DNA of 10,537 nucleotides from the NCBI GenBank assembly GCA_021107975.1, contig JAIORT010000105.1, forward strand, positions 1 to 10,537, in the 5' to 3' direction. The position numbers and the translations under genes were made by a program. Every line of letters starts with the position of its first letter. The stretch's first letter is position 1. Below are positions 1 through 6,579 of this stretch, piece after piece. Origin of the DNA: Bacteroidales bacterium (GTDB taxonomy: Bacteria; Bacteroidota; Bacteroidia; Bacteroidales; JAADJA01). The notes below the pieces were generated by a model. The model was not told the origin of the DNA. It did no database searches and saw only the letters and a program-made list of their open reading frames with translations.

Positions 1-396
1 TGTTTCTATCTTCTTTTCTTCAGATGATTCGGCATTTTTATCAATAGCCTGAATAACAACATCTTTTTTATCCTTCTTCTTTTTTTCTTCTCCGGCTTTA
101 CTTTCCGATTCCTTTTCCTGCTTAGAAGATTTTTTTGATTCGGTTGTTGATTTTTTCTTCCTGCCACGAGCCGGTGTTTTTTTCTTTTGTTCTTCTTTGG
201 TTTCCTTAGTGGCAGATGGCGTCTCTGTTAATTCAGTTTCCTGATTTTCTTCTGATTTCCCGTCCTGGTTTTCTACGGGTTGTTTTTGTTTTTTCTCTAA
301 ATTTTCATCTGCTATTTCCACAGATTCGGAATTCTCGTCCTGAATTTGCTTAACAACTACTTCAGGATTTTGATTAGGTTGCTCTGTTTTTTTCAT
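1..396 (-). CDS. Lys/Glu-rich low-complexity N-terminal region of an unidentified protein (3' end outside window)
   Basis: An open frame of 132 codons begins at an ATG (394-396) and runs off the left edge without a stop, so only the N-terminus is visible. It starts MKKTEQPNQNPEVVV and consists almost entirely of Lys, Glu, Gln, Ser, Thr and Asp, with no hydrophobic core, signal peptide or membrane segment. A basic patch near residues 73-80 (PARGRKKK) resembles an AT-hook-like nucleic-acid-binding stretch. Bacteroidota proteins with such charged N-terminal tails include DUF349-family proteins and some nucleic-acid-binding factors, but the diagnostic domain would lie outside the window and I cannot assign a family. 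The region is probably disordered. No Shine-Dalgarno site is seen before the ATG; a -7-type promoter element lies about 75 bases upstream. Coding is likely because the frame stays open through biased sequence and starts cleanly after an AT-rich leader. Confidence 0.7.
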   Translation of the reverse strand, partial: MKKTEQPNQNPEVVVKQIQDENSESVEIADENLEKKQKQPVENQDGKSEENQETELTETPSATKETKEEQKKKTPARGRKKKSTTESKKSSKQEKESESKAGEEKKKKDKKDVVIQAIDKNAESSEEKKIET

Positions 397-429
397 AAAA
401 CATGAAATTCACTTTATTGTTAAAGATAT

Positions 430-443
430 CAGTCATTTGACTG
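430..443. repeat. Short perfect palindrome in the leader of the Lys/Glu-rich gene
   Basis: CAGTCA (430-435) and TGACTG (438-443) are perfect inverted arms separated by TT. The site lies between the candidate promoter and the ATG of the minus-strand gene, 34-47 bases upstream of that ATG. It could be an operator or a small leader hairpin (5-bp stem, 4-base loop). No family can be assigned, and a 6-bp arm can arise by chance. Confidence 0.25.
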
Positions 444-471
444 TAAAGACATTAGCTTTTTAAAAAGACAG

Positions 472-479
472 CAAAAATA
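472..479 (-). promoter_or_regulatory. Candidate Bacteroidota -7 promoter element for the Lys/Glu-rich gene
   Basis: On the minus strand this reads TATTTTTG, an exact match to the Bacteroidota consensus TAnnTTTG. It lies in the 134-bp gap between the patatin gene end and the Lys/Glu-rich gene, in the right orientation and about 75 bases before its ATG. No clear TTTG element is seen about 19 bases further upstream. The motif also occurs by chance in AT-rich DNA, so this is a candidate only. Confidence 0.35.
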
Positions 480-530
480 ACAATAATTTAATTCTAATGA
501 AGAAAATTAATAATTTGCACTTTAGTCACT

Positions 531-2855
531 TTAATCAAAGGGTCTCTTATTAAAAATTAAATATCCAATATTGATATTAAAGGAAAAAGGTTCATCAGCC
601 TGGTCATAATAATTTAAACATATACTCACAGGACCGAATGGTGCATGGTAAACCAGGCTTCCCGAGCCTATGTAATACCTGTTTGATAATTCTTCTCCGT
701 ATTCAGGTTTATTATCTTTTGTTTTCAGTATTGCTTTATATGGCTGAAACGCATAACCTTCAGCCCGGAAATCCATTTTTTTAAAAAGTCTGAAAATAAG
801 TTTTAATCCAACAGCGGCATAATTAAATGCTCTGAATTCCGGGAGAAAAATTGTCTGACTTTCCGGCACCGGTTCAAAAGCAGGCGCTGCTAATACAGTT
901 GCAGTGTAATTATTAAAAAAAGTCTGGCTGCTAATCGAGGCTTCTGCATAGAATCCTAATTTTAAAGGACCAAAAGTCTCAAAGTAATTATCATATAAAA
1001 ATCTAAGTTGAACCCAATTATGATAATATGATGCCTCAACCGTATCGACAGATGTGGAACCCGGAATATTTTTTTCTAATCCGCTGATATAAAGTGCGCA
1101 CAATCGTAATAAAACTCCTTTGGAAGCGTATTGCTTACGGTTAAGTGAGTTCAATTCAAATATTAACCCCGTGCTGAAAAAGTCAAAGTATGATTTATCG
1201 GTTGTATCTAACCTGCTGAATTGATTGGTTTGGTAATATTCGTCTTTTTCTCTTCCAATTGAAAATTCACCCACTAATTTTCCAAATCGTGTAATTGGTA
1301 TGCCAAGGTCAAATTTCCAGTAATTATCATTTTGCAAAAGATAACTTGGTTTTTCATCCTCAAAAAAATACGTACTGGTATTAAAATAATTCCAGTTATT
1401 CATTGTATATGATGTTTCCAAAAACAAAGGGATATATCCGGGAATATCCATCCTTATCCTGAATTGTCCCGAATTAAAAAATCTGCCGAGATAAGTATTT
1501 CCGGTAAAACAAAAAGCATTTTTTCCCCAAAGTTTATATTGCATCTGAAAAAAAATCTCGTTAATAGCCTTTGAAGATACCAATCCTCCGAGTTCCGCAA
1601 CTAACTTGTTTTCTTTTTTAGTGTCCAGACAAAAGTCGTAATATCCGAGAGGAGTGTTATAGATTAATTCCGGATAAACATATTCAACTTGTTCTTCGGC
1701 AATAAGTCTAAAGTATTCAGCCTTTAATTTTCTAAAGGTATTGTCAGGCGATATAATATCCGTGTTAATTTTACTAAGAATTTTTTTTGTCTTTAATAAA
1801 CGATTTACATAAACTTCCTGTGCAGGTGTAATGCCGCTGATTTTGATATCGCCAATTATTAAGGGAGGAATTTTTTCTAAGAAATCTTCCCTGCTTTTTA
1901 TTCTTTGCTCTTTGGTTTCTTTTCGTTTGACCAACTCTTTTATTCTTGGTATTTTTTTTATTGTAGCCGCATATCCACTATCAATAAATTCTTGTGTATA
2001 AGAAAAATCCATTATATTAATTTTTTTTAATAATGGCTCTATCAGAACGCCTTTCACGGAGTCAACAGCATACGAAGTATTTACCATTAACATTGACTGA
2101 ATCTGCGATATTATATCGTCATCCTTTGGTGCCCCGTAATTGGAAGCAGCTTTGCATCCTATGATAATATCGGGCGAAAACTCTATATTTAAAATATCGA
2201 TAGGGAAATTATTATACATTCCCCCGTCAAACATTAATTTACCATCAATTTTAATAGGTTTAAAATAAAAAGGAAAAGTCATTGAGGCTCTTACTGCATT
2301 TTCAACCTGACCGTTTTTCAAAATAACCTGTTTGTTATCAGTAATATCCGAAGCCACACATCTGAACGGGATAAATAAACTATCAAAATCGTAACCGGCA
2401 GCGGCGCTTGGTCCGGAAAACAATTCCATAAATCCAAAATCCATCTTATAAGGGGTAATAATGTTACCTGGTATTCTCGTTCGTAAAACTGAGTCGTAAG
2501 TCATTTTAAAAATTTGCCATGACGCATTGGGTTCGGACTCATTGTAATAATATTGATATTTTGTTTCAATTCTGCCCGAAAGCCAGGACAATATCTTATC
2601 GGAAACAAATAGTTGTTCAATTTCATCAGTAGTGTAACCGCAGGCATATAAGCCTCCGACAATTGCTCCCATTGAAGTTCCTGCAATATAATCAACAGGA
2701 ATATCATTTTCTTCAAGGGCTTTAAGAACACCAATATGCGCAGCTCCCCTGGCTCCGCCTCCGCTGAGGACTAACCCGACTTTTTGCCCATATAAGTGTG
2801 AAGATAATAAGGCAATAAATATCACAAGAGCAATATGTTTAACTTTTAGCTTCAC
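531..2855 (-). CDS. Patatin-like phospholipase fused to POTRA and Omp85/BamA-type outer-membrane barrel
   Basis: A 774-residue predicted outer-membrane or exported lipid acyl hydrolase. Residues 1-23 form a signal peptide. The patatin domain spans about 25-320: oxyanion-hole motif GGGARG at 32-37, nucleophile Ser61 in GTSMG (59-63), conserved Arg189 and Ser191 in VRASM, and catalytic Asp210 in DGG (210-212); all key residues are present. About 332-398 looks like a single POTRA domain (IIGDIKISGIT onward), and 405-774 is rich in alternating aromatic strands, with the Omp85-like segment FGPVSI at 740-745 near the end. This order matches the type Vd autotransporter PlpD (about 730 residues) and Bacteroidota patatin/BamA-like proteins. 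The start is GTG: an in-frame stop lies five codons upstream, and this GTG gives a normal basic n-region before the hydrophobic signal core. It is separated from the upstream gene by a repeat-rich gap, so it probably has its own promoter. The physiological lipid substrate cannot be read from sequence. Confidence 0.92.
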   Translation of the reverse strand: MKLKVKHIALVIFIALLSSHLYGQKVGLVLSGGGARGAAHIGVLKALEENDIPVDYIAGTSMGAIVGGLYACGYTTDEIEQLFVSDKILSWLSGRIETKYQYYYNESEPNASWQIFKMTYDSVLRTRIPGNIITPYKMDFGFMELFSGPSAAAGYDFDSLFIPFRCVASDITDNKQVILKNGQVENAVRASMTFPFYFKPIKIDGKLMFDGGMYNNFPIDILNIEFSPDIIIGCKAASNYGAPKDDDIISQIQSMLMVNTSYAVDSVKGVLIEPLLKKINIMDFSYTQEFIDSGYAATIKKIPRIKELVKRKETKEQRIKSREDFLEKIPPLIIGDIKISGITPAQEVYVNRLLKTKKILSKINTDIISPDNTFRKLKAEYFRLIAEEQVEYVYPELIYNTPLGYYDFCLDTKKENKLVAELGGLVSSKAINEIFFQMQYKLWGKNAFCFTGNTYLGRFFNSGQFRIRMDIPGYIPLFLETSYTMNNWNYFNTSTYFFEDEKPSYLLQNDNYWKFDLGIPITRFGKLVGEFSIGREKDEYYQTNQFSRLDTTDKSYFDFFSTGLIFELNSLNRKQYASKGVLLRLCALYISGLEKNIPGSTSVDTVEASYYHNWVQLRFLYDNYFETFGPLKLGFYAEASISSQTFFNNYTATVLAAPAFEPVPESQTIFLPEFRAFNYAAVGLKLIFRLFKKMDFRAEGYAFQPYKAILKTKDNKPEYGEELSNRYYIGSGSLVYHAPFGPVSICLNYYDQADEPFSFNINIGYLIFNKRPFD

Positions 2856-2958
2856 CAGTGAAAAAAGTTATTGGTTATTTGTTATATGTTCAGACTCCTT
2901 TAAAATATTATATAATTTATTTTTATATGCTTGAAATTCAGCCGTAAATAATATAACT

Positions 2959-3070
2959 GGACATTTACCTTTTGTGGAATTTAGTGTTTTGGTGCTTTAG
3001 TGGCATTTTTTTCTCGCCACAAAAACACTATCCCGAAAAATTTCGGGACAAAACCTCACTAAGAATGTCC
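2959..3070. repeat. Nested imperfect palindrome with terminal inverted repeats (possible MITE-like or structured intergenic repeat)
   Basis: Outer arms GGACATT (2959-2965) and AATGTCC (3064-3070) are perfect complements, followed inward by TTAGTG (2981-2986) and CACTAA (3057-3062). Inside lie a second pair TAGTGTTTT (2982-2990) and AAAACACTA (3022-3030) enclosing GTGGC (3000-3004) and GCCAC (3016-3020), and a compact hairpin TCCCGAAA-AA-TTTCGGGA (3031-3048). The left half also shows a 7-8-base periodic pattern, TTTAGTG, TTTTGGTG, CTTTAGTG (2980-3002). Such a stack is unlikely by chance. No clear target-site duplication flanks it (only a 4-base AACT at slightly unequal distances) and there is no transposase. 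Whether it is a multi-copy repeat cannot be decided from one copy. Confidence 0.6.
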
Positions 3071-3123
3071 AAACTTGTCCGTATGGATTCAATAATGCAA
3101 AATCTATCAGAATTTAATATATT

Positions 3124-3191
3124 TTGCCCCTACGGGGCAATTTGTTCGTATCTATCATATTTTCTACCAAGGTTAAGTCCCTTCGGGACTT
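3124..3191. repeat. Pair of GC-rich hairpins resembling a REP/BIME-type intergenic element
   Basis: Two perfect 7-bp hairpins with 3-base loops: TTGCCCC-TAC-GGGGCAA (3124-3140) and AAGTCCC-TTC-GGGACTT (3175-3191), separated by 34 bases that include TCTACCAA. They contrast sharply with the AT-rich surroundings. From memory, paired CCCC-TAC-GGGG / GTCCC-TnC-GGGAC hairpins with a CTACCAA spacer recur between genes in many Bacteroidota genomes, in the manner of REP elements; that is recollection, not a search. The right hairpin begins 17 bases beyond the stop of the PLP lyase, a typical REP position. Neither hairpin is followed by a T-run on either strand, so they are not classical intrinsic terminators. 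Confidence 0.6.
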
Positions 3192-3207
3192 TATGGACAG
3201 GCATTAA

Positions 3208-4389
3208 TTACACTTTCCCTAAGGCTTGTTCCAGGTCTTCAATTATATCTTCAACATTCTCTATGCCTATTGAGAGCCTGACCAATCCGTCAGAGATTCC
3301 TGCTTCTTCTTTTGCTTCTTTTGTAAGTTTCGAATGTGTCATTGATGCCGGATGCTGTATTAGTGTTTCGATACCTCCCAAAGATACGGCGAGTAATGCC
3401 AGTTTAACATTGTTCATCACAGTTTTACCGGCTGACAGTCCGCCTTTAAGACCAAAGCTCAACATGGCGCCCGCCCCACTCATTTGTTTTTTTGCAAGTT
3501 CATACTGAGGATGTGACTTTAGTCCTGGATATTTGAGCCATTCAACTTTTGGATGTTGCTCAAGATATTCTGCAACTTTCAGAGCATTTTGCTGTGCTCT
3601 GTCAATTCTAATAGCTAATGTTTTTAATCCTCTCCTTGTCATATATGCCTGATGTGGATCCATATTACATCCCACATTCATCATTATACTTCTAAGCATT
3701 TTATAATGCTCTTCTGTTTTTGTTACAATCATTCCTGCAACTATGTCGGCATGCCCGTTAATAAATTTAGTCATTGAATGAAGTACTACATCGGCGCCCA
3801 AATCAAGTGGTTTCTGAAGATAGGGGCTGCAAAACGTATTATCAACGCAAACAGGAATTCCCTTTTCGTGAGCTATTTTACAAACCGCAGGTATATCTGT
3901 TATTCCGATAGTAGGATTTGCAGGGCTCTCTATATATATCAGCGTAGTTTCAGGTCGAATGGCGTTTTTTACCTGCTCAAGGTCGGTTGTATCAATGTAA
4001 GTTGACTTTATATTAAACTTTGGGTAAAGTGATTCCATAACAGCACGTGAAGGTCCGTAAACCGCATTATGGCTTATAATGTGTGCGCCTGCACTCAGAA
4101 AACCAAGATATACGGTATTAACAGCCGCCATTCCTGAAGAAGTGGCAATTCCGCCAAATCCATTCTCTAATTCGGCAACTGTGTTTTCCAGGTCAATAAT
4201 AGTGGGATTACCCAACCTGGTATAAATATAACCATCGCTTTCGCCTGAAAAACACTGAGCGCCATGTTCAGCGCTTTCAAACGAAAAAGTGGAGGTTTGA
4301 TAAATTGGCGTTACTGCACTGCCCAGCCTGTCATGAAATCCACCGGCATGAATAAGTTTTGAATTGAATCCTTTGTTTTTTGTATCCAT
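3208..4389 (-). CDS. PLP-dependent trans-sulfuration family lyase, methionine gamma-lyase-like
   Basis: A 393-residue cytosolic enzyme of the Cys/Met-metabolism PLP family (usual length about 380-400). Visible family features: Tyr56 and Arg58 in YTRLGNPT (phosphate contacts to the neighbouring subunit), Tyr111 stacking on PLP, Asp183 in VDNTF, Schiff-base Lys208 in HSMTK (204-208), and the substrate-carboxylate Arg371 in GLVRLS. The sequence HPASMTHS (346-353) and Val335 before Ser336, where cystathionine enzymes usually have Glu, point to methionine gamma-lyase. However, residues equivalent to Cys116, Lys240 and Asp241 of the Pseudomonas putida enzyme are Pro113, Met236 and Met237, so methionine cleavage to methanethiol, 2-oxobutyrate and ammonia is not assured; cystathionine/homocysteine lyase or a sulfhydrylase remain possible. 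The ATG start matches the family length. It is transcribed divergently from the glycosyltransferase gene and has a good -7 element about 50 bases upstream. Confidence 0.9.
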   Translation of the reverse strand: MDTKNKGFNSKLIHAGGFHDRLGSAVTPIYQTSTFSFESAEHGAQCFSGESDGYIYTRLGNPTIIDLENTVAELENGFGGIATSSGMAAVNTVYLGFLSAGAHIISHNAVYGPSRAVMESLYPKFNIKSTYIDTTDLEQVKNAIRPETTLIYIESPANPTIGITDIPAVCKIAHEKGIPVCVDNTFCSPYLQKPLDLGADVVLHSMTKFINGHADIVAGMIVTKTEEHYKMLRSIMMNVGCNMDPHQAYMTRRGLKTLAIRIDRAQQNALKVAEYLEQHPKVEWLKYPGLKSHPQYELAKKQMSGAGAMLSFGLKGGLSAGKTVMNNVKLALLAVSLGGIETLIQHPASMTHSKLTKEAKEEAGISDGLVRLSIGIENVEDIIEDLEQALGKV

Positions 4390-4435
4390 AATAAAAATGT
4401 TATTTATTTTAATGGGTTCTTACTTTTTTGTGCAG

Positions 4436-4443
4436 CAAAAGTA
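4436..4443 (-). promoter_or_regulatory. Candidate Bacteroidota -7 promoter element for the PLP lyase gene
   Basis: Reads TACTTTTG on the minus strand, an exact TAnnTTTG match placed 47-54 bases before the lyase ATG, which would give a leader of about 40 bases. The expected -33 TTTG is not evident 19 bases upstream, where the sequence is merely T-rich. Confidence 0.5.
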
Positions 4444-4554
4444 TATAGATAATTTTGATATTTAAAATCAGACAGTCTAAATTTGTTATAAATTACAATA
4501 ATGAGTTGTGGGTTTTCGGATATTATAAGATAACTCCAACATAGAAAAATATTT

Positions 4555-4562
4555 TAATTTTG
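4555..4562 (+). promoter_or_regulatory. Candidate Bacteroidota -7 promoter element for the glycosyltransferase gene
   Basis: Reads TAATTTTG, an exact TAnnTTTG match ending 20 bases before the ATG at 4582. A transcript starting about 7 bases downstream would begin near 4569, inside or after the upstream TTG at 4567, so it favours the ATG as the start. No good -33 TTTG is seen. Confidence 0.45.
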
Positions 4563-4581
4563 CCGATTGGATTCAGATATA

Positions 4582-6555
4582 ATGAAAAAATTTTCGATTC
4601 ACTGGAAAAAATATCTTAATACTGACAATGTATTACTTCTGTCGATTGTAATTACGGGAGCTTTATTACGATTTTATAATTACAAAGAACTCCCATTCAC
4701 CTTTGATGAGTTTAGCGCTTTCTTCCGTACACGTTTTGATAATTTTCAGGATTTAATTTTCTATGGAGTAAAAACTACCGATACTCATCCTGCAGGTGTT
4801 CAGGTATTCATGTATTACTGGATAAAATTGTTCGGCGAGTCGGAACCCGTTGTTAAATTACCGTTTACCATATTTGGCATATTGGCAATTATTGTCGCTT
4901 ACAAAATCGCAGGTAAATGGTTCAACAATACTGTTGGGTTATTCGTGGCACTTTTTATTGCTGTTTTACAATATCCGATTACTTATAGCCAGATAGCACG
5001 ACCATATATCAGCGGAATGTTCTTTTCTTTATTGATGGTCTGGTTCTGGACAAATGTGGTTTTTGGTTCAGGAAAAAAATATTACCTGAATTTAACAGGA
5101 TATATAATCTGTAGTGCAATCTGTGCCTATAACCATCATTTCAGCCTGATGCTGGTAGCTTTAGTAGGTTTTTCAGGATTGATATATGTTAAAAAAGAAA
5201 AACTGAAATCGTATATTTTATCAGGTGTGGTAATTTTTTTATTATATATTCCTCACCTGCCCATTTTTGCAGTGCAATTACAACATGGCGGAGTTGAGGA
5301 ATGGCTTGGCAAACCGGAACCTGATTTTTTTCTTAATTACATAGAGTATATTCTTCACTTCAGCAATTTAATGTTCGTTATATCGTGTTTATTAATTGTT
5401 GTGGGCTTTATTTATTTCTCAAAAAATTTTAAAGAAACAAATAAATTCCGTATTCTTTCATTTTCGTGGTTTTCTATTTCATTTTTAACGGGATATTTTT
5501 ATTCGGTTTATGTTAATGCTGTTTTGCAATATTCTGTATTGATTTTTACTTATCCGTTCCTTGTAATGTTTGTTTTTTCATTTTACAGAGATATTAAATC
5601 ATTATATAAAATAGTTATTATTATTGTTTTTACTTCTGTAAGTATATTTACTTTGATTTATGAAAGAGAGCATTATAAATTATTTTATGAATCGGGATAT
5701 AAGGAAATTTTAATAGAGTCAGCTAAAGTGAACAAAGTAAAAGGAGAGGATAATGTTACAACAATATTATATTTACCTGAAAAAATTCATGAATATTATT
5801 TAGACAAGCTTCAAATAGATGGAGATGATTTTTATAATCCGGCTAATATTGGTAATTTTATTAAGTTCAGAGAATTCCTCACAAAACAATCATCAGATTA
5901 TTTAGTTATAGGGTGGGGGGGATTTCCTAATCTCGAATACCTGGCAATAGCTGAGGAAATATACCCGTATATGATTCAAAAAAAGACCTGGTTTAATACA
6001 GATTTTTATCTCTTTTCTAAAATAAAACCGAAAAAAAAAGATTACAGTTTTGCAGACAGGATAATTTATCATTCCGAACATAACTTTGATAAGCATGGAG
6101 CCGGCTGGGATGATGTTAAACCTATCAATACACAACCCGGAATATCATATAAAGATGACAGAGTTCTGCGATTAGATAAAACATCAGAGTACAGTCCCGG
6201 ATTTCGTGCAGAACTGCACAATATCATTGAAAAAAAAACCAATATTATTTTTATATCTGTTGATGCTTTAATGCCTGATACAATTTCAAATGCTTTATTG
6301 GTTTCTGTATTAAAATCAGAAGGCAAAGTCATTGATTGGCGTGCAAATAGCTTTAATGATTTTATTGATAAGCCAAATAAACGGCTTTCTATATACCTTG
6401 CTGTTAAACTGCCTGATATAAACTTAGACTATCCTGATATTGAAATATCAACATTTGTCTGGAATAAAAACCTGGAAGAGTTTTTTGTGGATGACTTCAG
6501 GATTGTTGTGAGGGAAGGAAATCCGGTTATTTATAGTTTATATTATGATTTTTAA
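4582..6555 (+). CDS. Membrane glycosyltransferase, GT39/ArnT-like (PMT_2), with C-terminal beta-rich domain
   Basis: A 657-residue multi-pass inner-membrane protein predicted to transfer a sugar from a polyprenyl-phosphate donor to an extracytoplasmic acceptor. About eleven hydrophobic segments lie between residues 17 and 360. The first external loop carries the acidic pair Asp42-Glu43 (FTFDEF), the usual GT39/GT83 catalytic-site signature, followed by DTHP (67-70, His69) and YSQIARPY (135-142, Arg140), both typical of the family. Residues 361-480 form a soluble alpha/beta-like region, and about 490-657 a beta-rich, sandwich-like domain with no membrane segment, possibly carbohydrate-binding. 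I start it at ATG 4582, giving a basic cytosolic N-terminus; an in-frame TTG at 4567 adds five residues but lies at the probable transcription start. Coding runs of nine A occur at 6031-6039 and 6230-6238. Donor and acceptor are unknown; no O-antigen or glycan cluster is visible around it. Confidence 0.87.
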   Translation: MKKFSIHWKKYLNTDNVLLLSIVITGALLRFYNYKELPFTFDEFSAFFRTRFDNFQDLIFYGVKTTDTHPAGVQVFMYYWIKLFGESEPVVKLPFTIFGILAIIVAYKIAGKWFNNTVGLFVALFIAVLQYPITYSQIARPYISGMFFSLLMVWFWTNVVFGSGKKYYLNLTGYIICSAICAYNHHFSLMLVALVGFSGLIYVKKEKLKSYILSGVVIFLLYIPHLPIFAVQLQHGGVEEWLGKPEPDFFLNYIEYILHFSNLMFVISCLLIVVGFIYFSKNFKETNKFRILSFSWFSISFLTGYFYSVYVNAVLQYSVLIFTYPFLVMFVFSFYRDIKSLYKIVIIIVFTSVSIFTLIYEREHYKLFYESGYKEILIESAKVNKVKGEDNVTTILYLPEKIHEYYLDKLQIDGDDFYNPANIGNFIKFREFLTKQSSDYLVIGWGGFPNLEYLAIAEEIYPYMIQKKTWFNTDFYLFSKIKPKKKDYSFADRIIYHSEHNFDKHGAGWDDVKPINTQPGISYKDDRVLRLDKTSEYSPGFRAELHNIIEKKTNIIFISVDALMPDTISNALLVSVLKSEGKVIDWRANSFNDFIDKPNKRLSIYLAVKLPDINLDYPDIEISTFVWNKNLEEFFVDDFRIVVREGNPVIYSLYYDF

Positions 6556-6563
6556 TAAAAATA

Positions 6564-6579
6564 TAATTTTGTATGTTTG
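6564..6579 (+). promoter_or_regulatory. Two tandem -7-type elements ahead of the fatty-acid kinase gene
   Basis: TAATTTTG (6564-6571) and TATGTTTG (6572-6579) are back-to-back exact TAnnTTTG matches just after the glycosyltransferase stop. If used, transcription would start near 6577-6586 and the kinase would have to begin at the later TTG (6616). The alternative is read-through from the glycosyltransferase promoter. No convincing -33 element is seen for either. Confidence 0.35.

Larger units (their letters stand above)
2856..3207. other. 352-bp gene-free intergenic stretch carrying several inverted repeats
   Basis: This gap lies upstream of the patatin gene and downstream of the PLP lyase gene, both on the minus strand. 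Bases 2856-2958 are plain AT-rich sequence that must hold any patatin promoter, though I see no good TAnnTTTG match there. Bases 2959-3070 form a nested imperfect palindrome and 3124-3191 hold two GC-rich hairpins. A plus-strand open frame from 2972 to 3508 crosses this gap but runs mostly antisense to the PLP lyase and encodes nothing recognisable, so it is not called. Confidence 0.7.

Noticed and set aside
2895..2901. AAAGGAG on the minus strand as a ribosome binding site for the patatin gene
   Set aside because: It lies about 40 bases before the GTG start, too far to act, and no alternative start codon follows it at a suitable distance.
3175..3191. Hairpin just past the PLP lyase stop as an intrinsic terminator
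   Set aside because: It is not followed by a T-run on the minus strand, has a near-twin hairpin 34 bases away, and fits a REP-like element better.
2972..3508. A 178-codon plus-strand open frame across the repeat region and antisense to the PLP lyase
   Set aside because: Most of it is the reverse strand of a strongly supported enzyme gene, and the rest encodes hairpin-repeat sequence with no protein-like signature.
4567..4581. TTG at 4567 as the start of the glycosyltransferase
   Set aside because: An ATG follows five codons later, and the -7 element at 4555-4562 would start the transcript at about this TTG.
6069..6332. An 87-codon minus-strand open frame inside the glycosyltransferase
   Set aside because: It lies antisense within a long continuous coding frame and has no recognisable features.
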